DNA from: an uncultured Acetatifactor sp.
Lineage (GTDB): Bacteria > Bacillota > Clostridia > Lachnospirales > Lachnospiraceae
Assembly: GCA_910586215.1 (NCBI GenBank)
Contig: CAJUGH010000007.1
Span: 1-64,000, forward strand
DNA: 64,000 nt
Direction: 5' to 3'
The position numbers were made by a program, and so were the translations under genes. Under the pieces are notes generated by a model. That model did no database searches and was not told the origin of the DNA. It saw only the letters and a list, made by a program, of their open reading frames with translations. Shown here piece after piece: positions 34,590 to 41,955 of this stretch (position 1 is the stretch's first letter; each line of letters starts with the position of its first letter).

Positions 34590-34740
34590 GGCCGGAAAGT
34601 ACCCGACCTAAGAAAATCTAAGTCATTCCGAGAAGAATGCCCAAGCGAATGATATTCGTTTTGTGCAGGCATTCTTCCAAGCGCACGTTTTGCGCTTTGT
34701 TTGTAACAGTTCATTGATTGTTTGTGCCATGGGGATGGCG
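34563..34740 (+). repeat. mosaic hairpin repeat R4 (type A), overlaps a CDS end
   Basis: The type A hairpin (34571-34630) has arms CGGAATGA-AGATTTTCT and AGAAAATCT-AAGTCATTCCG. The inner stem GGCCGG/CCGACC differs from R1 GGCCAG/CTGACC by a compensated A-T to G-C change. Then come stems AAGAATGCC/GGCATTCTT with an internal CGAATGATATTCG and AAGCGCA/TGCGCTT (about 34679-34698), and a GTAACAGTTCA fragment. The first 27 bases are coding. Confidence 0.85.
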
Positions 34741-34793
34741 GTGCAGGGAGGGTTCATAAGATGAGAAGCGGAAACCCTGGAAAGGAAGGAAAT

Positions 34794-35954
34794 ATGGAGA
34801 AATTGAGATTAGGTGTCATTGGTTTTGGAAATATGGGAACCAGCCATGTGAGAAACGTATGGGAGGGAAGGGTGCCAGAGATGACAATGGGTGCCATCTG
34901 TGACAGTGCCCCGGCCAGGCAGGAGGCAGCAAGGCACCGGTATTCGGAGGTGCCGGTATTCGCAAACGCCACCCAGCTTTTCCAGAGTGGGCTATGCGAT
35001 GTGGTACTGATTGCTACACCCCACTATGACCATCCTGTCCTGGCAGTGGAAGCATTCCAGAATGGCCTGCATGTGATCACGGAGAAGCCGGCCGGGGTCT
35101 ATACCAGGCAGGTGAAGGAGATGAATACTGCCGCTGCCGCATCCGATAAGCTTTTCGGCATCATGTACAACCAGCGGACCAACCCGGTGTACCAGAAGCT
35201 GCGTCAGATGATCCACAGGGGGGACCTGGGGTGTATCAAGCGAATCACATGGATCATCACGGACTGGTACAGGCCCCAGGCTTACCATGACAGCAGTACC
35301 TGGAGGTCTGCCTGGAAGACAGAAGGGGGAGGTGCCTTGATCAACCAGAATCCCCACCAGCTGGATCTGTGGCAGTGGCTGTTCGGCATGCCGGACCGGA
35401 TCTATGCCAGGGCCAGCTTCGGCAAATATTATGATATCGAAGTGGAAGATGATGTGATGGCCTATATGGAATACGACAACGGCACCACCGGGGAATACAT
35501 TACCTCCACCGGGGAAGCACCTGGCACCAACCGACTGGAGATTGCCTGCGACATGGGGAAGGTGGTGGTGGAGAATAACCGCCTTACCTTCCACCGGAAT
35601 GTCCTGTCGGAACGGGAGCACAACAGGATCAACACGGAACCTTTTGGCAGGCCGGAGTGCTGGGAGTGCAATGTCCCTGCAGATTTTTCCGGAGGACCCC
35701 AGCATGTGGGCATCCTGAACAATTTTGCCGCGGCAGTGCTGCATGGAGACAGGCTTCTGGCACCGGGAACAGAAGGCCTGCTGGGGCTGACTATCTCCAA
35801 TGCCATCCATCTGAGCGCCTGGACAGGGGAGACTGTGGATGTGAAGCATTTCCCTGATGACAGGTTCTATGAGCTGTTGCAGGAGAAGATCCGGACTTCC
35901 ACGGTGGTGAAGAAGGAATCCCAGGTGATTGTAGACAACAGCAAGACATATTAA
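34794..35954 (+). CDS. Gfo/Idh/MocA family oxidoreductase
   Basis: A 386-residue NAD(P)-dependent sugar dehydrogenase. The Rossmann motif is GVIGFGNMGTSHVRN at residues 7-21, the cofactor region ends with VITEKPAGVYTRQV (EKP motif), and ALINQNPHQLDLWQWLFGMP is the catalytic His region of the C-terminal domain. The product is likely a keto or oxidised sugar in the locus pathway. AAAGGAAGGAAAT precedes the ATG at 34794; an earlier in-frame start lies in the repeat. It is followed 80 bp later by another TIM-barrel isomerase, a common partner of this family (inositol-like and keto-sugar routes). Confidence 0.9.
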   Translation: MEKLRLGVIGFGNMGTSHVRNVWEGRVPEMTMGAICDSAPARQEAARHRYSEVPVFANATQLFQSGLCDVVLIATPHYDHPVLAVEAFQNGLHVITEKPAGVYTRQVKEMNTAAAASDKLFGIMYNQRTNPVYQKLRQMIHRGDLGCIKRITWIITDWYRPQAYHDSSTWRSAWKTEGGGALINQNPHQLDLWQWLFGMPDRIYARASFGKYYDIEVEDDVMAYMEYDNGTTGEYITSTGEAPGTNRLEIACDMGKVVVENNRLTFHRNVLSEREHNRINTEPFGRPECWECNVPADFSGGPQHVGILNNFAAAVLHGDRLLAPGTEGLLGLTISNAIHLSAWTGETVDVKHFPDDRFYELLQEKIRTSTVVKKESQVIVDNSKTY

Positions 35955-36034
35955 CCATCTAGTAACCGGCCGCAGCGCCATGCATAAGAGGCTGCGGCAG
36001 GCAAGATGTGTGGGAATAGGAGGAGAAGATTCAG

Positions 36035-36799
36035 ATGGATAAACGGATTGGCGCACAATTTTATACCTTGAGGGAATACACCAGGACCATATCTGATTTT
36101 GAGGAAACCTGCCGGAAGGTCAGGGATATCGGTTACCAGATCGTCCAGATTTCCGGGACGCCCCTAAGGGCAGCAGAAATGAAAAAGGTGCTGGATGCGT
36201 ACGGCCTGGAGGTGGTGACGACCCATAGAAGCTTTGACGATTTCCAGGACAACCTGGAGGAAATCATGGATTACAACCGGACACTGGGCTGCGAACTCTG
36301 CGGGATAGGCTCCATGCCCGGCTGGGCCAGGGAAAGCGGGGAGAACCTGGGACGATTCCTAAAGGAGGCCGGCCAGATAGCCGCCAGACTGCGGAAGGAA
36401 GGACTGTATTTCGGATACCATAACCATGCGTTTGAATTTGCGAAGGTGGATGGAACCTATATCATGGACCGGCTGCTCCAGGAGACGGATCCGGACAATT
36501 TTCGTTTCATTGCGGATACCTATTGGATCCAGGTAGGGGGCATGGATCCGGCTTCTTTCCTGGAAAAGCTGGGAGGCAGGGCCATGGCTGTCCATTTTAA
36601 GGATCTGAAGGTGAACACAGACAACACCACGGAGATGGCCGAGGTAGGGGAAGGAAACTTAAACTGGGATAACATTGCCAGGGTATGTGAAAAAACCGGG
36701 GTAAAATGGGCGCTGGTAGAACAGGATACCTGCAGGCGGGATCCCTTCCTGTCCATGAAAATGAGTTATACTTATCTGGTGGGAAAGGGATTTGTTTGA
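36035..36799 (+). CDS. sugar phosphate isomerase/epimerase, TIM barrel
   Basis: A 254-residue TIM-barrel isomerase or dehydratase of the IolE/Hyi-like group. It begins IGAQFYTLREYTRTISDFEE, and has LYFGYHNHAFEFAK with a conserved His, FRFIADTYWIQVGGMDP, AVHFKDLKV and EVGEGNLNWDNI with KWALVEQDTC at the end; these carry the Glu, Asp, His metal ligands. AGGAGGAGAAGATTCAG precedes the ATG. It closes the glycan locus; a large hairpin at 36812-36853 follows its stop. Confidence 0.88.
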   Translation: MDKRIGAQFYTLREYTRTISDFEETCRKVRDIGYQIVQISGTPLRAAEMKKVLDAYGLEVVTTHRSFDDFQDNLEEIMDYNRTLGCELCGIGSMPGWARESGENLGRFLKEAGQIAARLRKEGLYFGYHNHAFEFAKVDGTYIMDRLLQETDPDNFRFIADTYWIQVGGMDPASFLEKLGGRAMAVHFKDLKVNTDNTTEMAEVGEGNLNWDNIARVCEKTGVKWALVEQDTCRRDPFLSMKMSYTYLVGKGFV

Positions 36800-36811
36800 G
36801 AATTCCTCCCT

Positions 36812-36853
36812 GCCCATCCCCCATGGATTCCGGCAGGGTCCATGGGGATGGGC
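36812..36853. terminator. convergent hairpin terminator
   Basis: GCCCATCCCC-C-ATGGA (36812-36827) pairs with TCCATGGGGATGGGC (36839-36853) around an 11-nt loop. It lies exactly between the isomerase stop and the stop of the Rpn remnant on the other strand. There is no long T-run, so it is a probable rather than a classical terminator. Confidence 0.5.
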
Positions 36854-37251
36854 TATATAGAGGACACAAAACTGTCTGCTTCGGATTCCCGGACAGACAG
36901 TACCTCCTGTAAGGACAAACCTGCCATTTGGGCAATCTGCTCCGGGGACATACCATTTTGGAGCATGGTACGGACCAGCTTCTTGCGCTCATCCATACGA
37001 CCAGCGGCATGTCCTTCTTTCCGTGCTTCTTCCCGCAGAAAGTTTAGGGTCTTCTTCTCATCATATTCTGTCAAAAGCATCTTTTTTACCTCTGCCTGCA
37101 TTGGAAGCAGGATATCTTTCATAATATTATTGTCAATGCAGTATTTTGTAGCCATATCAATAGACTTGTCCGTGGAATAGCCTTCCTTTTGATACCTGCG
37201 GATCTGATCCACAAATAAGGCATATTCATTTAGACGTGTGCAATTTTGCAT
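36853..37251 (-). pseudogene. Rpn-type nuclease, C-terminal remnant
   Basis: About 132 codons that match the C-terminal part of Lachnospiraceae Rpn/PD-(D/E)XK proteins: LNEYALFVDQIRRYQKEGYS, DMATKYCIDNNIMKDILLPM, VKKMLLTEYDEKKTLNFLRE and a final RESEADSFVSSI. The nuclease domain itself is missing. Upstream, the frame runs into the GTTACTGTTCACTC-type repeat and the 14-bp palindrome at 37297-37326, which are not coding. So this is a 5'-truncated gene, perhaps cut by the event that brought the repeat and promoter. A short protein could still be made from the ATG at 37251. Confidence 0.7.
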
Positions 37252-37296
37252 AAGATTTTGATTATGCCCATAGTGAGCGGAGTGAACAGTAACGAC

Positions 37297-37326
37297 AATA
37301 ACCCCGCTGCCTGCAGCGGGGTTATT
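37297..37326. terminator. 14-bp palindrome, probable bidirectional terminator
   Basis: AATAACCCCGCTGC-CT-GCAGCGGGGTTATT. GC-rich core with AT ends on both sides, so it can work in either direction. A GAGTGAACAGTAAC repeat arm lies just before it (37279-37292) and a strong promoter just after it. Confidence 0.6.
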
Positions 37327-37328
37327 GA

Positions 37329-37356
37329 TTGACAAATCCGGAAAAAGGTTTATGAT
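37329..37356 (+). promoter_or_regulatory. strong sigma-A promoter of leader RNA and CapA-like gene
   Basis: TTGACA (37329-37334), 16-bp spacer and TATGAT (37351-37356). It is the closest match to consensus in this part of the window. It starts two bases after the palindrome and is 200 bp from the next start codon. Confidence 0.75.
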
Positions 37357-37359
37357 ACA

Positions 37360-37545
37360 ACCATAAGGCTTTTGTAAGAAGCCCACACGGAAGCGTAACA
37401 GACATAGATACGTTCCGTTGCCTGCATGGAATGTGACAGGCAGGGAAGTAGCGTGAAAAGTACTTCTAGCCGCTCATGCCAAAGGGCATTTCGCGGAGAA
37501 GTACTATGTTTCACGCCAACTATTTGAGCCGCCAAGGGCGGCATG
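37360..37545 (+). ncRNA. candidate structured leader or small RNA
   Basis: About 190 nt between a strong promoter and the CapA-like gene. It contains stems ACGGAA-g-CGTA/TACG-TTCCGT (about 37395-37426), GCCTG/CAGGC (about 37429-37446), a long hairpin with arms GCGTGAAA-AGTACTTCT and AGAAGTACT-TTTCACGC (37451-37516) with an inner TGCC/GGCA stem, and GCCGCC-AAG-GGCGGC (37528-37542). I cannot name it. No T-rich terminator separates it from the gene. Confidence 0.4.
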
Positions 37546-37555
37546 GGGGATTATT

Positions 37556-38965
37556 ATGAAGAAGAGAAGAGGACTGATGATCTTGATTCCCACGCTGCTC
37601 CTCATAGGGCTGGTGGCATCGGGCCTATTTTTCCTGGAAGATTCCGAAGGGGCGGCAGATCCGGTGGCCTCACTGGGAGAACAGCAGGCTAACAACACAA
37701 TCCTGGAGAGCCTTGGTGCCCAAGGGATGGAGGAAGGCACTGGTGGGGAACAGGATCCGGGCAGTCAGCAGGAGAATGGCCCGGGTGGGAACGGCCTGGC
37801 TGATTCTGGCGATGGACTAGGGAATGGGGGAGAGTCCAGGGAACCGGAGGATGCTTTTCAGGAATATGATGTGACGCTTATGGCCCTGGGGGACAATCTG
37901 ATGCACATGGGAATCGTCCAGACAGGGCGCCAGGAAGACGGCACTTATGACTATTCCTTTCTGTTCCAGGACATCCTGCCTTATCTGGAGCAGGCAGACA
38001 TTAAGATGATCAACCAGGAGACCATACTGGGGGGCAATGAACTGGGCTTTTCCGGCTTCCCTTATTTCAATTCCCCCACGGAAGTAGGGGATGCCATTGT
38101 GGAGGCTGGATTCAATGTGGTGCTGCACGCCACCAACCATGCAGCCGACCAGGGGATCAAGGGGCTGTATCACTGTGTGGACTACTGGAAGCAGCACCCG
38201 GAGGTGATGATGACGGGGATCCTGGGGGAGGAGGACACAGAGAGCATTCCCCTGCTGGAAGTGGGAGGCTTGACATTCGCCATCTTGAATTATACCTATG
38301 GGCCGAACATGGAGGTGCTGCCATCGAATCTGCGAGGGCACTTGAACATGCTCTGCGCTTACAATGAGAAGACAGGCGCCATTGACTTCACCACCTTGAA
38401 TCCCCAGGTGATTGCAGATATCGAAGAAGTCAGGGCGCTGGCAGATATCGTGGTGGTCTGCCCCCACTGGGGGACGGAATACCAGGATGTGCCTTCCAGT
38501 TACCAGCGCAGCTTTGCAGAGCAGATGGCCCAGGCAGGGGCAGATCTGATCATTGGCACCCATCCCCATGTGCCCCAGCCGGTGGAGTGGGTGGAGGCCG
38601 AAAATGGCAGGAAGGCACTGTGCTACTATTCCCTGGGAAACTATGTGTCCACCCAGAAACAGGCCCTGTGTATGCTGGAGGGCATGGCCTGGGTCACTTT
38701 CCATGTGACGGAGGAAGGGGTGTCCATTGCGGAGGAGAAGTCCGGTGTCCTGCCCCTGGTGTGCCAGTACAGGAGTGGCCCGGTGCGGCTGGATAGGGTG
38801 TACACCCTGGAGGAATATACAGAGGAACTGGCCGCCAGCCACGGAATCCGGGGGTATGGCGGCGTTACCCTGCGCCTGTCTGACCTACAGGACTGGAGCC
38901 GGGAAATCTTCGGGGACTGGGTGATGGCTTCCGGGGATATCCTGGAACAGGGGAAGGAAGAGTAA
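37556..38965 (+). CDS. CapA family protein, membrane anchored
   Basis: A 469-residue protein with one N-terminal membrane helix (LMILIPTLLLIGLVASGLFF), a Gly/Asp/Glu-rich linker of ~75 residues and a CapA-type metallophosphatase-like domain. The motifs are VTLMALGDNLMHMGIV, MINQETILGG, LHATNHAADQGIKGL, VVCPHWGTEYQDVPSSY and IIGTHPHVPQPVEW, i.e. the GD, NQE, NHxxD, HWG and GTHPH sites of the family. CapA proteins take part in poly-gamma-glutamate synthesis in bacilli, but most clostridial ones stand alone and have no proven role. GGGGGATTATT precedes the ATG. A second member is at 50024-51685. Confidence 0.85.
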   Translation: MKKRRGLMILIPTLLLIGLVASGLFFLEDSEGAADPVASLGEQQANNTILESLGAQGMEEGTGGEQDPGSQQENGPGGNGLADSGDGLGNGGESREPEDAFQEYDVTLMALGDNLMHMGIVQTGRQEDGTYDYSFLFQDILPYLEQADIKMINQETILGGNELGFSGFPYFNSPTEVGDAIVEAGFNVVLHATNHAADQGIKGLYHCVDYWKQHPEVMMTGILGEEDTESIPLLEVGGLTFAILNYTYGPNMEVLPSNLRGHLNMLCAYNEKTGAIDFTTLNPQVIADIEEVRALADIVVVCPHWGTEYQDVPSSYQRSFAEQMAQAGADLIIGTHPHVPQPVEWVEAENGRKALCYYSLGNYVSTQKQALCMLEGMAWVTFHVTEEGVSIAEEKSGVLPLVCQYRSGPVRLDRVYTLEEYTEELAASHGIRGYGGVTLRLSDLQDWSREIFGDWVMASGDILEQGKEE

Positions 38966-39000
38966 AGGAAAATAGGGAAGAGGCAGATGAAAGTGTGGGC

Positions 39001-39936
39001 CTACAACAGGTCAGACAGTTCCATCTGTCCGTTTTTCCAGGATTTCTGCTCTGCCGCCTTTATCACATCCCCTTCCTGGATCTCCCCGATCAGAAGAGGG
39101 GAGCCGGGATTGTGAAGCTTTCTGTTTCTGAGGACAGTTTCCCGGTCATAGTTGGCATAACAGTACAGACAGCCGTGACTACAGGTATTGTAGGCGCCGA
39201 TGTCGGCTCCCAGCAGACAGGTGCATTCGCTGCGGGCAGCTTTCCGTTTTGGCACGTCCAGACGGCAGTCCAGGGCTTGTTCCAGCACGGCCTTTGACAG
39301 ACAGCCTCCTGCGTCCACATGGCTTCGCACAAGGTTGGCATTTTCACAGCACAAGTGGATCTGCAGGCCATATTTGGAAGCCGTTTCTGAAAAAGAGGAT
39401 ATCAGCAGGTCCTGCTCTTCGGGGGTGACACCGGTCACGCCCTTGAAATTCCGTTTTGTCTTCTCATACAGGTCTATAAAACTGACCACGCACTGATCTG
39501 TGTACCCGGCCAGCATTCCGGCCATCCGATGAAACACCTCCATATGAAAGGAAAGGGAATATTTGTCTGTCAGGAAGACGGGATCATACCGCCAACTTAT
39601 GCGCCCTGGGCCGACCAGGGCAGACAATTGCCGGAAAGTCCGGATCACCTGGTCTGTGGGAGGCACGAAAGGCTCCACATCCTGTCCATAGGGGGTGATG
39701 GTCACGAACCAGAAGGTGTCGAAGGGGGATAGCAAAGAAAGCCTCTCCATCATGGGTGCAGGATTCTTCGTACAGAATACGCAGGCATCGATGACGCAGG
39801 GATCCAGCAGATAGCTAGTGACCTGGGAGGGGGAAAAGGGGTTACGCACATACACGAATCCTTCCCGGATGCGGTTGTAGAACCAGTTGCTGTAATAGGC
39901 AGGAATATCGGTCCTGCTGCCTGTATTCAGTATCAT
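39001..39936 (-). CDS. DUF1848 protein
   Basis: A 311-residue cytosolic protein of the DUF1848 family, which is thought to relate to radical-SAM or iron-sulfur proteins. The start (LNTGSRTDIPAYYSNWFYNR), VRNPFSPSQVTSYLL, CVFCTKNPAPMMERL, FWFVTITPYGQDVEP, ISWRYDPVFLTDKYS and the C-terminal cluster CTCLLGADIGAYNTCSHGCL with YCYANY fit the family. The five or more cysteines probably bind an Fe-S cluster. The reaction is unknown. It is a single gene convergent with the CapA-like gene; the 35 bp between the two stops show no hairpin. Confidence 0.85.
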   Translation of the reverse strand: MILNTGSRTDIPAYYSNWFYNRIREGFVYVRNPFSPSQVTSYLLDPCVIDACVFCTKNPAPMMERLSLLSPFDTFWFVTITPYGQDVEPFVPPTDQVIRTFRQLSALVGPGRISWRYDPVFLTDKYSLSFHMEVFHRMAGMLAGYTDQCVVSFIDLYEKTKRNFKGVTGVTPEEQDLLISSFSETASKYGLQIHLCCENANLVRSHVDAGGCLSKAVLEQALDCRLDVPKRKAARSECTCLLGADIGAYNTCSHGCLYCYANYDRETVLRNRKLHNPGSPLLIGEIQEGDVIKAAEQKSWKNGQMELSDLL

Positions 39937-40021
39937 TTCCCAAAGTCTCCCGAATTTTCAGCCGTCTGCCCTGGAGCATGTGTGAAAATGCATTCCCGCC
40001 ATCTGCCGCGGTAAACAGCGT

Positions 40022-40056
40022 GTTATTGTTCACTCACAATGTCAGTGAACAGTAAC
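40022..40056. repeat. GTTAyTGTTCACT hairpin
   Basis: GTTATTGTTCACT and AGTGAACAGTAAC pair over 13 bp (one G-T). It lies 65 bp downstream of the NlpC/P60 gene on the minus strand and 86 bp before the DUF1848 gene, where it may stop transcription. Same family as 45599-45638. Confidence 0.65.
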
Positions 40057-40121
40057 AACCGCATTCCCATATTTGTCAGAAAGCAATTATCTGACACGCT
40101 CCAGGGCCTGTGCAAACGAAA

Positions 40122-41498
40122 TTAGTCGATCACGTTTTTCACGCCGATAATGGTGTCATAGTCTGCCTTGTAGATCACCACACCTTTCCTGGGGTTGGCA
40201 GAGTGGATGATCTGTCCGTCCCCGATGTACAGGGCTACATGGGTGCATTTGCCATTCTTGCCGTAGCAGATGATATCGCCGGGCTGGGCTTCGCTATAGG
40301 AGATACTTCTGCCGTTGCTGGAAAGCTGTCCCCCGGGGGTGCGGCTTAGGGAATATCCGTATTCCGCGTAAATCAGACTGGTGAAGCCGGAACAGTCCGT
40401 ACCCCCGGCCAGGGTCTTCCCCCCGTGGATATACACATTGCCCAGAAACTGCATGGCATAGTCTACAATGGAGGAACGCAGTTCCTCATTGGTGCTGTAG
40501 TTTCCGGAGGGAGGTGTCACTGTGATGGCTGTGTTCTCGGCGGCCTGGCTCTCCGATACAGCGGCCCTGGCTTCCAGGGCACGTCTTGCAGCCAGTTCTG
40601 CGGCTTCCTCTTCCAGGGTCTTGGCATAAACAAATTCTTCTGCAAGGGTCACATATTCTGCTGCCACATAGCCTGTTTTGTTCTCCGTATACTGTACTTT
40701 CAGCCATTCTCCGAGATTTTCCAGAAGCTGGGCCCTCTCCCCGCTGTCAATGTAGCCGATCCTGCTGGAATTGATGTCAGGTTCCTTCCGCACATTGAGC
40801 CTGTCCGCTATCACCACGGCGTACCGGGTCACATACTCATCAATGGCGTCTGCCGCTGCTTCTCCGTACAGGAAGTACTCTGCCTTGATGTAACCTTCCA
40901 CATTGCCGGAAATGATCTGGAACCATTCCTCCCCTTCCCCGGCGGTGTCCAGAACCTGGGCTACGGCGCCAGGATAGATCTTGCCTACAATCTGCCCTTC
41001 TGTGCTGGGTAGGGAGCGCACATTCACATAGCTGCTTACATTGGCGATGGCCAGGTCAGCGTATTCCCCGGCCTGTTCCTGGGCCTCTTCTGTCAAGGCC
41101 GTCTCCAGGATGGCCAGGGTCTTAGGGGAAAGGGCGGCTGTGGGATCCCCGTTGTCCAGAAAGGCCTGGATCCCACCGTTTAGGAGGGTTCCATCCCCGG
41201 AAGGGAAAGCATCCCCCATGGAGACAGATACCTCTGCGGAAGCGGCGTCCCCCTCTGAAAGGGAAACATCTGCCAGGGGCATATCCCCACTGGAGACAGG
41301 GATATCTGCCAGGGCTGCGGTTATCTCGGAAGAATCTGTGACGGATATATCCCCGGCAGAAACGGAAGTGTCAGCGGGGGAAGCATTGTCCTTCTCCTGG
41401 TGCGCCTGTGCCTTAAGGGAATGGGCCAGGGAGGTGATGCCCCATAGGCCTGCAATGGTCAGACCCGTGCAAAGTATAATCATCAACCGGTGCTTCAT
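40122..41498 (-). CDS. NlpC/P60 (C40) cell-wall hydrolase with two SH3 domains
   Basis: A 458-residue exported peptidoglycan endopeptidase. A signal-anchor (LMIILCTGLTIAGLWGITSL) leads into a low-complexity Ser/Asp/Glu stretch with repeated S-x-GD units (about 45-110). Two bacterial SH3 domains follow (YVNVRSLPSTEGQIVGKIYP and LNVRKEPDINSSRIGYIDSG), then an Ala/Glu-rich coiled linker and the C40 domain. Catalytic Cys369 is in GGTDCSGFTS and His420 in CTHVALYIGDG. The likely bond cut is gamma-D-Glu to the diamino acid in stem peptides. It is read leftwards, away from the ABC exporter genes, from the 457-bp gap to its right. Confidence 0.9.
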   Translation of the reverse strand: MKHRLMIILCTGLTIAGLWGITSLAHSLKAQAHQEKDNASPADTSVSAGDISVTDSSEITAALADIPVSSGDMPLADVSLSEGDAASAEVSVSMGDAFPSGDGTLLNGGIQAFLDNGDPTAALSPKTLAILETALTEEAQEQAGEYADLAIANVSSYVNVRSLPSTEGQIVGKIYPGAVAQVLDTAGEGEEWFQIISGNVEGYIKAEYFLYGEAAADAIDEYVTRYAVVIADRLNVRKEPDINSSRIGYIDSGERAQLLENLGEWLKVQYTENKTGYVAAEYVTLAEEFVYAKTLEEEAAELAARRALEARAAVSESQAAENTAITVTPPSGNYSTNEELRSSIVDYAMQFLGNVYIHGGKTLAGGTDCSGFTSLIYAEYGYSLSRTPGGQLSSNGRSISYSEAQPGDIICYGKNGKCTHVALYIGDGQIIHSANPRKGVVIYKADYDTIIGVKNVID

Positions 41499-41955
41499 GT
41501 GTATGCCTCCATGCCCGCCATAAAGAGGTGTATATGCATCTTCCTGTGGGCATTTCTTTTCTAAAATAGATAAGTAGTGAGACTAAAAGTTATGTTCAGC
41601 CCATGCCCATTTGCAAGTGCCGTAAACGGTACATTGACGTGCCATTCGGCACTCCCCGCTGCATTTGCTGCTCCTTTTGCCCCCTACATCATAATATACA
41701 ACAGAAAAGACAAAAAGTCTATGGGTTTTACCATGATTTGTTATAAATTTGTAATATTTTTGTAACAGTTTAGCCGGTCCATGTAAATGGCAGAAAATCG
41801 TGCTTACACGAATTTTATGCCATCTATATGGATGGAGGGAGCGTCAGCCCGTTTAGAAACAGTTCAGATTTTTTTAATGGCAGGTTCCTTGATTGCAGGC
41901 AGACTGGTGGTTAAAATAGACAGAAATGGAAAAATAGAGAAAACGAGGTGTATCC
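41499..41955. other. 457-bp divergent intergenic region
   Basis: Separates the minus-strand C40 gene from the plus-strand ABC exporter and must hold promoters for both, though no near-consensus pair stands out. It contains two adjacent small stems, GTGCCGTAAACGGTAC (41617-41632) and GTGCC-ATTC-GGCAC (41639-41652), an AT-rich run around 41735-41765, and a GTAACAGTTTAGCC-like repeat fragment (41762 onward) followed by GGTCCATGTAAA, which recurs near 45635. Open frames here lack plausible start sites or composition and are not called. Confidence 0.5.
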
